A program made the translations under genes and the position numbers. Under the pieces are notes generated by a model. That model saw only the letters and a program-made list of their open reading frames with translations, was not told the origin of the DNA and ran no database searches. This document shows positions 57,201 through 63,461 of a DNA stretch of 64,000 nt, in pieces; within the stretch, counting starts at the first letter, position 1; each line of letters starts with the position of its first letter. The DNA comes from JAMOAD01 sp023621955. Lineage in GTDB: Bacteria; Acidobacteriota; Aminicenantia; JAMOAD01. The stretch covers positions 62,001-126,000 of the forward strand of contig DAONEM010000002.1 of assembly GCA_035403085.1 (NCBI GenBank), given 5' to 3'.

Positions 57201-57698
57201 CTGAGGCGCAACACTCTGATCGCCTTGGGGAAGTCGGAACACTACCACCCGGAGTTTTTGAAATACGTGAAATTGGGGATGGGGGATAACTACTACGAGG
57301 TACGCCGGGAGGCGGTCTCACTCTTCCGCCGCTTCCACGTGGAACTCTCCCAGGATCAGGAGATCCGGAACCGGGTCTTACGACTCTTGGGCCAGCGCTG
57401 GGAGAGCTTCGAAGTCAAACAGGAGGCACTCAAGGCCGCGGCCCTCTTCCTCTCCCAGGAGGAGTACCTTCGCCTGACCCGACCCTTCCTGGCGTCGAGA
57501 AACATCCGTCTCCGAGAGGCTCTCCTGGAGAGCCTGGACCGCGCCGTCAGGGATGGACGGTTTCTGGATAAGGAGCCCCTCTCCCTCTTCCTCAAAGACA
57601 TGCTGATCACCACTTCGGAGTTTAAACCCGAATTCCGAGTCAGGGAGAGGTACCTACGGGTGGTGCAGCACTTGGAGGAGAGAGCGACCCATGGTTGA
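54204..57698 (+). CDS. MurJ-MurG fusion with C-terminal HEAT-like domain
   Basis: 1164 residues in one uninterrupted frame. Residues 1 to about 508 are MurJ, the lipid II flippase, with about 14 helices: LGFIREILAAFYFGSGAVYD, FAVPNLFRGIAGEE, RITQLPLAILSLSLTRGIAP, and FYRRGAFGQRDVQETALAFF. From about 511 a complete MurG follows: RRVVLTGGGTGGHVYPSLAL, then EEQNLVPGLLNNLAS, SGGSLGARTINR, SRAGAGSLAEITALGRAAIL and GNHQELNA. MurG adds GlcNAc to lipid I on the inner leaflet. Residues about 913-1164 are helical repeats of HEAT type. Both MurJ termini are normally cytoplasmic, so a cytoplasmic MurG domain is topologically sound. No strong SD was seen. mraY overlaps by 8 nt. Clear domains; the fusion is unusual. 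Confidence 0.93.
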   Translation: MEKSKNRILREGAVIAVGTLITRALGFIREILAAFYFGSGAVYDAFVVAFAVPNLFRGIAGEEMFERAFLPPFKRMRGEGRSETARRFLFSILVISTVVVLLFTLLAFLFAPSLVHFLAPGMKGETFLQALRLSKVLLPFLLLISLASLAGALLLFSGRSLLYGLAPGVANGALILYVFLFQRSQGILSMAVAELLGALASLLFMVPAVMKILRELKREGGGGREPSRAVTRSFREGGHIFCSSLINKGVEVVDRVVASLIGTGAISSLWYSFRITQLPLAILSLSLTRGIAPQLSQMKGEKNRKGFRELVQYGFDLNLFAMVPTTIFFLVFAPDIVALFYRRGAFGQRDVQETALAFFFYAFALLPLGIVTFLGRVYSALEDNKLPLMAALVGGGVNVACKVLLYKTPLRQGGNALATAIGFFLSASILLIALKRYRMPLNGRNVLRSLGRLTVALSLFLPVLLLGRLLISPKAPFLTLALRLGVTAFAAFGLYGLLVYGFLRDRSPGPRRVVLTGGGTGGHVYPSLALWTLLKERGLAQEALFLGIPGRAEEAIVPRSGVPLKFIRSAPLASGSPLQKIGSLFVILQGTLLSLVHIWRFKPHMVVATGGYVSAPVIFAAALLRPVLKLKIIVEEQNLVPGLLNNLASLVADLLLVNFKETAYFLWSNRCVYAGYPVRPEYGRGESRREARAKLGIPEEAFLVLVSGGSLGARTINRRVASSLPSLSGYGNLRIVHSTGLKEDEYYSAFSDTLAQIPPSPLYRRGREEGSLERVDGEPFYQAKPYLHDIIDYQRAADLVISRAGAGSLAEITALGRAAILVPKRGLPGNHQELNAIAVGEQDGAEVLFERRDPLTGEEYLEEGEFLRLVDLLYGDGERRKRLEEGAGRLFYRQASETIASVVGRVLEERSVSTIEESVEPNFVKFQRQFDSLILYLDRIFASKGKENLYCRFYNIQVEEALRSDRFERLNNGIKLAGALRREDLFPVLYENYSRYSGFLRRNTLIALGKSEHYHPEFLKYVKLGMGDNYYEVRREAVSLFRRFHVELSQDQEIRNRVLRLLGQRWESFEVKQEALKAAALFLSQEEYLRLTRPFLASRNIRLREALLESLDRAVRDGRFLDKEPLSLFLKDMLITTSEFKPEFRVRERYLRVVQHLEERATHG

Positions 57699-58797
57699 GC
57701 TGATCATCAGACTTCTTCAGTCCTCGGGGATCGATTACGGCTTCTTCCGGCTCATCAACTACCTCACCTTCCGAGCCCTCATGGGGATGGCGACGGCCCT
57801 CCTCTTCTGCTTCCTCTTCGGTTTCCGTTTCATCCTCTTCCTCTACCGCAAGAAGTTCAGGGACACCTCAGGGGAGACTCTCTCCATCAACGCCTACTCC
57901 AAGCGGGGAACCCCGACCGCAGGCGGCCTCCTGATCCTGTCGGCGACCCTCTTCTCCCTGATCCTCTGGGGAAGTTGGGAGAACCGTTTCCTCCACGTGT
58001 TGGTGATCGGTTACATCTACCTCACCTTCGTCGGGTTCTTGGACGACTTTCAGAAGACCCGTTTCAAATCCTCTCTCTCCGGGTTAAGCCAGATGGGGAA
58101 GACCCTCCTTCTGCTTCTCTTCCTCGTTCCTTACGGCCTCTTCTTTCTCTCCCCCTGGAATCCCGTCCCGGAAGTCATCCGGACCCAGATCTTCATCCCC
58201 TTCTACAAGCATCCGGTCCTGGAGCTGACGCCCTTGGCCTTCTTCCTCTTCCTGGTCTTCGCCATGTTCTCCATCATCAACGCCGTGAACATCACCGATG
58301 GCATGGATGGGCTCCTTGGAACGACCTCCATCCTCTCCATCGGTGTCTACTCCTTCTTCTCCTACATCGTCGGGAACGCCATCGCCGCGGGTCACTACAT
58401 CTTCCCCTTCATCCGGGGAAGCGGAGAGATCGCCGTCTTCGGGGCGACTCTCATCGGGGGGATCATGGGCTTCCTCTGGTATAACACCTATCCCGCGGAG
58501 GTCTTCATGGGGGACACCGGTTCCCTCGGCATCGGAGGGGCCTTGGCGATGATGGCCTTCTTCACGAAGCAGGAGATGCTGTTCCCTCTGGTTGGCGGGG
58601 TCTTCCTCCTGGAGATCTTCACCTCCTTGATCCAGGAGAAAGTCGGCTACAGGATGCACCGGAGGCTTGTTTACCGCGCCCCTTTTCACCACTCCCTCAC
58701 CCACCGGGGAACCGCGGAGCCTAAGGTTGTCATTCGCCTTGTGATCGTTGCCATCGTCCTCTCCCTCCTCTCCCTCCTCTCCCTGAAGGTGAGGTGA
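57691..58797 (+). CDS. mraY: Phospho-N-acetylmuramoyl-pentapeptide transferase
   Basis: 368 residues, ten-helix membrane enzyme making lipid I from UDP-MurNAc-pentapeptide and undecaprenyl phosphate. YSKRGTPTAGGLLIL near residue 72, FVGFLDDFQKTRF with the catalytic aspartates, NAVNITDGMDGLLG near 197, YNTYPAEVFMGDTGSLGIGG near 272, and RAPFHHSLTHRG as the HHH-type region. ATG overlaps the end of the MurJ-MurG gene by 8 nt, so lipid I synthase, lipid II synthase and flippase are translationally linked. No other dcw gene is in this window. Confidence 0.95.
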   Translation: MVELIIRLLQSSGIDYGFFRLINYLTFRALMGMATALLFCFLFGFRFILFLYRKKFRDTSGETLSINAYSKRGTPTAGGLLILSATLFSLILWGSWENRFLHVLVIGYIYLTFVGFLDDFQKTRFKSSLSGLSQMGKTLLLLLFLVPYGLFFLSPWNPVPEVIRTQIFIPFYKHPVLELTPLAFFLFLVFAMFSIINAVNITDGMDGLLGTTSILSIGVYSFFSYIVGNAIAAGHYIFPFIRGSGEIAVFGATLIGGIMGFLWYNTYPAEVFMGDTGSLGIGGALAMMAFFTKQEMLFPLVGGVFLLEIFTSLIQEKVGYRMHRRLVYRAPFHHSLTHRGTAEPKVVIRLVIVAIVLSLLSLLSLKVR

Positions 58798-58865
58798 GAG
58801 CCCAAAACGGGAGGAATCTCCTTCGGTAGGAAAGAGAGGGAGTGCTCCTTTTAGGGAACAAGCGG

Positions 58866-58917
58866 ACTCCCCTGAGCCAAAGCTTTGCAACAGGGAGCTG
58901 GAGTTTGGGAGGCGTCT
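58866..58917. repeat. Structured palindromic segment at the edge of an assembly gap
   Basis: CTCCCCTG (58867-58874) and CAGGGAG (58891-58897) pair around a perfect palindrome CAAAGCTTTG (58878-58887), in a non-coding stretch that then runs into N. The association with a gap suggests a repeated element, but only one copy is visible here. The rest of 58798-58917 shows nothing recognisable. Confidence 0.35.
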
Positions 58918-59017
58918 NNNNNNNNNNNNNNNNNNNNNNNNNNNNNNNNNNNNNNNNNNNNNNNNNNNNNNNNNNNNNNNNNNNNNNNNNNNNNNNNNNN
59001 NNNNNNNNNNNNNNNNN
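58918..59017. other. Scaffold gap (100 N)
   Basis: Placeholder of exactly 100 N between mraY and thiE; removes the thiE C-terminus. Confidence 0.99.
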
Positions 59018-59613
59018 AGCCTTTCACGAAACTCCGAGGCGGACCGGACGCGGCAGAGGGGGCGAACCGAGGAGAAGGCGGCGACGCCCGTCGCGGCCAC
59101 CCCGGGGAGGTTGGTCCCGTCCACTCCCCCCAAGGCCACCACCGGGAGCGCGGAGAGGGCGACGGCCTTGCCGAGGTTCTCCACTCCCGTGACGGGGTCC
59201 GGGTTTGCCTTGGTTGTGGTTGGGTAGATGGGGCCGAACCCGATGTACTGGACGACCCCTTGAGGGAGGAGATTGGCCGTTAGGACCTGGGCGATGTTGT
59301 GGGTGGAGAGGCCCACCACCCCCTGTGGGAAGAGCCTCCGGGCCTCCCCGGGGGGGATGTCCCCTTGTCCCAGGTGGAGCCCGTCGGCCTTGCACAGCGA
59401 GGCGATGTCCGGACGGTCGTCGATGATGAGTTTCGTGGGGCTTCCGGCTGTGATCTCTCTCAACCGGCAGGCCAGTGAGAGAAGTTCCCGGTCGCCCAGG
59501 AACTTCTCCCGCAGTTGAAGAGAGAGAATCCCCTCTTCGACGCAGATTCTCGCGGCCTCTTCGTAGGGGATTTGCGGAGAAGAGAGGATGACGTAGAGCC
59601 CTTGAACGGTCAA
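59018..59613 (-). CDS. thiE: Thiamine-phosphate synthase, C-terminus lost in gap
   Basis: About 198 residues visible out of about 210. It condenses HMP-PP and thiazole phosphate to thiamine phosphate. TIM-barrel motifs: LQLREKFLGDREL, LIIDDRPDIA, GLHLGQGD, GFGPIYPTTTKAN with the phosphate loop, and VVALGGVDGTN. TTG 59613 overlaps the thi4 stop (TTGA), so it is coupled to thi4 under the TPP riboswitch. The missing piece is only the last helix. Confidence 0.92.
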
Positions 59614-60386
59614 GCTTCCCCCTTGGCCAGAGAGGCATCCATGAGCTCCGCCGCCTTGATCCCCGAAAGGAGCATTCCTCCGAAGATGGGACCCATCCTG
59701 GCGAATCCGAAGACCGCGTTGGCCGCCATGCCGGAGACGAAGAGGCCCGGGAAGACCTCCTTGGTCGCCTCCACCACCGCTCTCTCCCCCTCTTCCATCT
59801 CCAGGGAGCGCTCCCCCTCGACTCCTCCGGAGGGGGTGGAGAGGGTGATGTTGTTTTTCCTGACCAGGGTCTTCACGAGGTCCGCGGGGTGGCCTGTGGA
59901 GTCTAGAACAACCCTTGCGGAGACAACCAGGGGGTCAACGGGGAGGCCCGCCTTGACGACGGGGCTCCAGTTGACGACGACCCCCGCGACCCTTCCCCGG
60001 CGAAGGTGAAGGTCTTCGACGCTCTGACAGGTGAAGAGGGCTGTCCCATCGTGGGTGGCCCTCTGGATTAAAGCGGCGGTCATCTCTATGGAATCGACCA
60101 CCAGCAGACCCTCTTTCAGGGTATGCCGGACGCCTATCTCTTCAAGAAACGGGAGCAGCTCGGCCTGGAAGGGAATGCGGCTCATGAGCATTCCCCCTCC
60201 CCACATCCCTCCGCCCGGGGCGAGGCTCCGTTCAAAGAGGGCGACCTTTCGGCCGCGCCTTGCCAATAGAGAGGCCGCCACCAGCCCGGATGGGCCTGCG
60301 CCGACGATGACGGCATCCGAGGCGAGGTGGTGGGAGAGTTTCTGGGTGTAAGATTCGACGATGGATCGGGTGACTCTATCTTCCAT
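59610..60386 (-). CDS. thi4: Sulfide-dependent thiazole synthase (Thi4, archaeal type)
   Basis: 258 residues, FAD/NAD-fold protein that builds the adenylated thiazole from NAD, glycine and sulfide. Dinucleotide loop DAVIVGAGPSGLVAAS near residue 25; ERSLAPGGGMWGGGMLMSRI, and AANAVFGFARMGPIFGGMLLSGIKAAEL at the end. At the sulfur-donor cysteine of yeast Thi4 this protein has histidine (STGHPADL, about residue 166), as in methanogen enzymes that use free sulfide catalytically. That implies an anaerobic, sulfide-containing habitat. It has a strong AGGAGG site that can be masked by the riboswitch hairpin. Confidence 0.92.
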   Translation of the reverse strand: MEDRVTRSIVESYTQKLSHHLASDAVIVGAGPSGLVAASLLARRGRKVALFERSLAPGGGMWGGGMLMSRIPFQAELLPFLEEIGVRHTLKEGLLVVDSIEMTAALIQRATHDGTALFTCQSVEDLHLRRGRVAGVVVNWSPVVKAGLPVDPLVVSARVVLDSTGHPADLVKTLVRKNNITLSTPSGGVEGERSLEMEEGERAVVEATKEVFPGLFVSGMAANAVFGFARMGPIFGGMLLSGIKAAELMDASLAKGEA

Positions 60387-60391
60387 GAAGA

Positions 60392-60414
60392 CCTCCTCGT
60401 TATGATCCAGGAGG
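60392..60414 (-). promoter_or_regulatory. SD-sequestering hairpin of the TPP riboswitch
   Basis: On the RNA CCUCCU (60414-60409) pairs with AGGAGG (60397-60392), the ribosome site of thi4, around an 11-nt loop. This suggests translational control. No terminator hairpin with U-tract is seen. Confidence 0.6.
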
Positions 60415-60442
60415 GTAATGAGGGGGGGAGGTGATAAGGGGG

Positions 60443-60519
60443 TTCTCTCCCTACGCCGGCATTACCCGGTTCAGGTTCTTAGGGTATGATCTCAGCCTCG
60501 AAAGGCACCCCTGAGAACG
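60443..60519 (-). ncRNA. TPP riboswitch (THI element)
   Basis: Minus-strand aptamer. It has AGGGGTGCC, GGCTGAGATCATACCC, AAGAACCTGAACCGGGTAAT and GCCGGCGTAGGGA in the standard order, closed by TTCTC/GAGAA pairing. It senses thiamine pyrophosphate and should repress thi4-thiE when TPP is high. A separate small hairpin (GGAGAC/GTCTCC, 60519-60534) sits immediately upstream. Confidence 0.96.
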
Positions 60520-60540
60520 GAGACTTCCGTCTCCGCAGAG

Positions 60541-60569
60541 AGTATACACTTTTGGCTTTGGGAAGACAA
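60541..60569 (-). promoter_or_regulatory. Promoter of the thi4-thiE operon
   Basis: Minus-strand TTGTCT (60569-60564), 17-nt spacer, TATACT (60546-60541). The transcript begins just before the upstream hairpin and TPP riboswitch. Confidence 0.65.
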
Positions 60570-60633
60570 CCGTCTGAAGAGGAGTCTGAAGGAGAAGAGG
60601 GGGAGTGAAGAGAGAATCAGAAGGGGCTTGAAC

Positions 60634-61482
60634 TTAGAGGGAGAGGGTCAAGCGGTACTCCCACTCCGGATGGGAAGGGGGAGGGGGAACAGGGGTTGCG
60701 GCCAGGGAGGGGAAGAGACCTCCCTCCTCCAGGGTCAACCAGAGATGGCAGAGGGCGATTCCCATATCCAGCGCCTGGAGGTCGGCCCTCTTTCGGAGGG
60801 AATCCAAGAGAGGGTCTCTGCGGAGAAAGAGGTGAAGGCTCTTTCCGTTTAGAAGAGCCCGCCAGGGCTGCTTGTTGGATGCCGACGGGGCCAGACGGAG
60901 GTTCGAAAGGGCCTCTCTCCAAGGGCCGCTCTCTTCGGGAGGAAGGGGCGCTCCGTCGGGGAGGAAGAAGAGTTCAGGCCAAGGCTTGCGTTGATCCCCC
61001 TTGCTGCTCCAGCGGAGGAAACGATCCCGGAGGGTCTGGTCTTGAGCGGGGAGGCCAAGGGCGATTACCGCGGGGATACTCTCCCCCTCTTGCAGACCGA
61101 GATAGCGGGAGAGAGCGCTTCTGTCGAAGATTCCTCCGAGCCAGCAGCTGCCGAGGTTCACGTCGGTCATCTGAAGAACGCTTCTCTCCAAGGCGAAGCC
61201 GAACCCTTCCCAGGAGTGGGGGAGAGCGGGTGAGAGGGAGGCGGTGAGGAAGAAGCGGTCGTTGCGTATGAGACCGTAGCTCCCCTTCAGGGAGAGGTTT
61301 TCCAGGGCCGGGTCTCTCCTGTCCAGGAGGGTGAACCGAGAGGGTGGGGGGAGAGGGCTGGGAGGGGGGAGAAAGCCCTCACGGATGAGGTCGAGGGTGC
61401 CTTGCTCGACGGTTTGGGGAAGAAAGGTCCGGCAGGAACGTCGTCTCTGAACGATCTCCGTGAGAGGCCGTGAGAAGATCAT
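60634..61482 (-). CDS. Nitroreductase-family protein (TM1586-like)
   Basis: 282 residues made of two nitroreductase half-folds. N-terminus IFSRPLTEIVQRRRSCRTFL has the FMN-phosphate arginine cluster. The second half has RLAPSASNKQPWRALL, the typical FMN loop, and LDMGIALCHLWLTLEEGG. These two-lobe proteins (PF14512) bind FMN and reduce unknown substrates with NAD(P)H. ATG 61482 is one nt after the stop of the HEAT gene (TGA-G-ATG), so cotranscribed with ribE-ribBA upstream; the flavin link is attractive but unproven. Confidence 0.85.
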   Translation of the reverse strand: MIFSRPLTEIVQRRRSCRTFLPQTVEQGTLDLIREGFLPPPSPLPPPSRFTLLDRRDPALENLSLKGSYGLIRNDRFFLTASLSPALPHSWEGFGFALERSVLQMTDVNLGSCWLGGIFDRSALSRYLGLQEGESIPAVIALGLPAQDQTLRDRFLRWSSKGDQRKPWPELFFLPDGAPLPPEESGPWREALSNLRLAPSASNKQPWRALLNGKSLHLFLRRDPLLDSLRKRADLQALDMGIALCHLWLTLEEGGLFPSLAATPVPPPPSHPEWEYRLTLSL

Positions 61483-61483
61483 C

Positions 61484-62215
61484 TCAGCCTTTCTCTTCCG
61501 TTGACATTCCAGGAGCGCCCTGAGCCTTTTCCTTCAAAGCCTTGACAGCCTTCTCCGCCCGTTTCTTGACCCAAAGGTTTTCGTCCTTCAGGAAACGGCC
61601 GACGGCGGGGAGAATCCCTTTCACTTCCAGGTTCTCTAAGGCTTCGATGAAGATGATTTTGATGTCGGCGTTACTCTCCTGGGCGATCGGGTCGAGAAGG
61701 TCCAGGAGACGAGCCTCTTTCCGTTTCCCCAGGATTCGAATCGCCTCGCGCCTGTTCATCCAAAGGGGGGCCTTGGCCAGGTCGAGGAAGAGATCGTTGG
61801 AGAGCCTCTCCTCGTTGGTAAAGGTTTCCACGAGGAAGTCCCGGATCTCCCAGGAGGTGTCTTCGAAGCCTTTCAGAAGAAGGTCGTTCCTCTCGCTCAC
61901 GGAGGAGGGGATGAGAGCGATCTCCCTGTAGAGGTGGAAACGTTTTTCCTTGGAGAGAGAGGGACTCTTCAACTCCTTTTCCAGCCGTTTGAGCTTCTCA
62001 TCATCACGTTCTTCGACGCCTGTGGCGAGGGACTTGATGATCCTGTTGGCGGTGGCCTTAAGAGAGGAGTTTTTGCTCTCCTTGAAAGATTCGAAGAGGG
62101 CCTTGTCGGTACAGCCGCTCTGCCAAAGTTCCGTCAGAAGAGAGGCCTGACGGGAAGGGGTGGCCTCCTTCAGAGCCTCCTTCAACTCTTCTATATGGGG
62201 GTTCTCTTTCTTCAA
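61484..62215 (-). CDS. HEAT-repeat protein
   Basis: 243 residues, almost all alpha-helical with repeated pairs: LLTELWQSGCTDKALFESF, EIRDFLVETFTNEERL, WMNRREAIRILGKRKEA, IKIIFIEALENLEVKGILP, LWVKKRAEKAVKALKEKAQ. No signal peptide or enzyme motif. It is probably a scaffold for protein-protein contact. It lies 22 nt after ribBA and directly before the nitroreductase. The repeats resemble in style the HEAT-like tail of the MurJ-MurG fusion, without proof of homology. Confidence 0.8.
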   Translation of the reverse strand: MKKENPHIEELKEALKEATPSRQASLLTELWQSGCTDKALFESFKESKNSSLKATANRIIKSLATGVEERDDEKLKRLEKELKSPSLSKEKRFHLYREIALIPSSVSERNDLLLKGFEDTSWEIRDFLVETFTNEERLSNDLFLDLAKAPLWMNRREAIRILGKRKEARLLDLLDPIAQESNADIKIIFIEALENLEVKGILPAVGRFLKDENLWVKKRAEKAVKALKEKAQGAPGMSTEEKG

Positions 62216-62237
62216 GGGTGGTTCCTCCTCTCTTCTC

Positions 62238-63446
62238 TCAAACCTTCTTCAAGGTGTGGCCCATCTTCTCTTTCTTCACCTTGAGATAGTCGTGGTTGAT
62301 TTCGTTCGGATCTATCTCGACGGGGATCTGCTCCACGACCTCCAGGCCGTACCCCTTCAGGGAGACAAGCTTCTTGGGGTTGTTGGTCAACAGGCGCATC
62401 TTCCGGACTCCCAGGCTCCGTAGAATCATGGCTCCCACGCCGTAGTCCCTCATGTCCGCGGGAAAGCCCAGCTTGAGGTTGGCTTCGACGGTATCGAGCC
62501 CCTGATCCTGGAGGGCATAGGCCTTGATCTTGTTGGCTAGGCCGATTCCCCTCCCTTCGTGGTCGAGGAAGTAGAGAAGGAGGCCCCCCTCTTGGGCGAT
62601 CTTCTTCATGGAGAAGCGGAGTTGGTCGCCACAGTCGCACCTTAGGGAGTGAAAGGTGTCGCCGGTGAAGCATTGGGAGTGGGCGCGAACAAGAATAGGC
62701 TTCTCCGGGTCTATCTCCCCGCTCTGCAGCACCGCGTACTCATGGTTGTGGAGGGTGTCCCTGAAGACCCGCATTTGAAAAACCCCATATGGGGTGGGGA
62801 GGGAGGAACAAGCCTCTTCGACGACCAGATTCTCCCTGGCCAGGCGGTATCGGATGACGTTCTCGATGCTGACGATCTTGAGGTCCAGCCGCTCGGCAAA
62901 CTTTTCCAGCTGGGGAAGACGGGCCATGGTCCCGTCGGGGTTGAGGATCTCGCAGATCACTCCGACCGGCGCGACGCCGGCGATCCGACAGAGGTCGACG
63001 GAGCCCTCGGTCTGCCCCGTACGGATCAGTACCCCTCCCTCTTGGGCGCGAATGGGAAAGATGTGCCCAGGGCGGGCGAAGTCGTCGGGTTTCACCGCCG
63101 GATCCACGGCGGCCCTGAGGGTGGCGAAACGGTCGAAGACAGAGATTCCCGTCGTCGTTCCGTGTTTGTAGTCGATGGAGATGGTGAAGGCGGTTCCGTA
63201 GCGGGCGGAGTTGAGCTTGTCCGAAACCATGAGGGGGAGCTCCAGCTCCGTGGCCCTGGCGTTGGTGAGGGTCAGGCAGACGAGACCACGAGCCTCCTGA
63301 ACCATGAGGTTGACCGCTTCGGGGGTGATTCTCTCAGCGGCGACGAAGAGATCCCCTTCGTTCTCTCGATGCTCGTCATCGATGAGAATGAGGGGCTTCC
63401 CTGTGCGTATATCTTCCAATACCTCTTCTACTTCCGAGATCTTCAT
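62238..63446 (-). CDS. ribBA: Bifunctional DHBP synthase / GTP cyclohydrolase II
   Basis: 402 residues. The N-terminal half makes 3,4-dihydroxy-2-butanone-4-phosphate from ribulose-5-P (IDDEHRENEGDLFVAAERI; RPGHIFPIRAQ). The C-terminal half opens GTP (zinc cysteines in CFTGDTFHSLRCDCGDQL; DHEGRGIGLANKIKAYALQD; LLTNNPKK). Both feed riboflavin synthesis. It starts 15 nt after ribE; no FMN riboswitch is visible within the window because the operon begins beyond its edge. Confidence 0.97.
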   Translation of the reverse strand: MKISEVEEVLEDIRTGKPLILIDDEHRENEGDLFVAAERITPEAVNLMVQEARGLVCLTLTNARATELELPLMVSDKLNSARYGTAFTISIDYKHGTTTGISVFDRFATLRAAVDPAVKPDDFARPGHIFPIRAQEGGVLIRTGQTEGSVDLCRIAGVAPVGVICEILNPDGTMARLPQLEKFAERLDLKIVSIENVIRYRLARENLVVEEACSSLPTPYGVFQMRVFRDTLHNHEYAVLQSGEIDPEKPILVRAHSQCFTGDTFHSLRCDCGDQLRFSMKKIAQEGGLLLYFLDHEGRGIGLANKIKAYALQDQGLDTVEANLKLGFPADMRDYGVGAMILRSLGVRKMRLLTNNPKKLVSLKGYGLEVVEQIPVEIDPNEINHDYLKVKKEKMGHTLKKV

Positions 63447-63461
63447 GGTTGCTCCTTGTGG

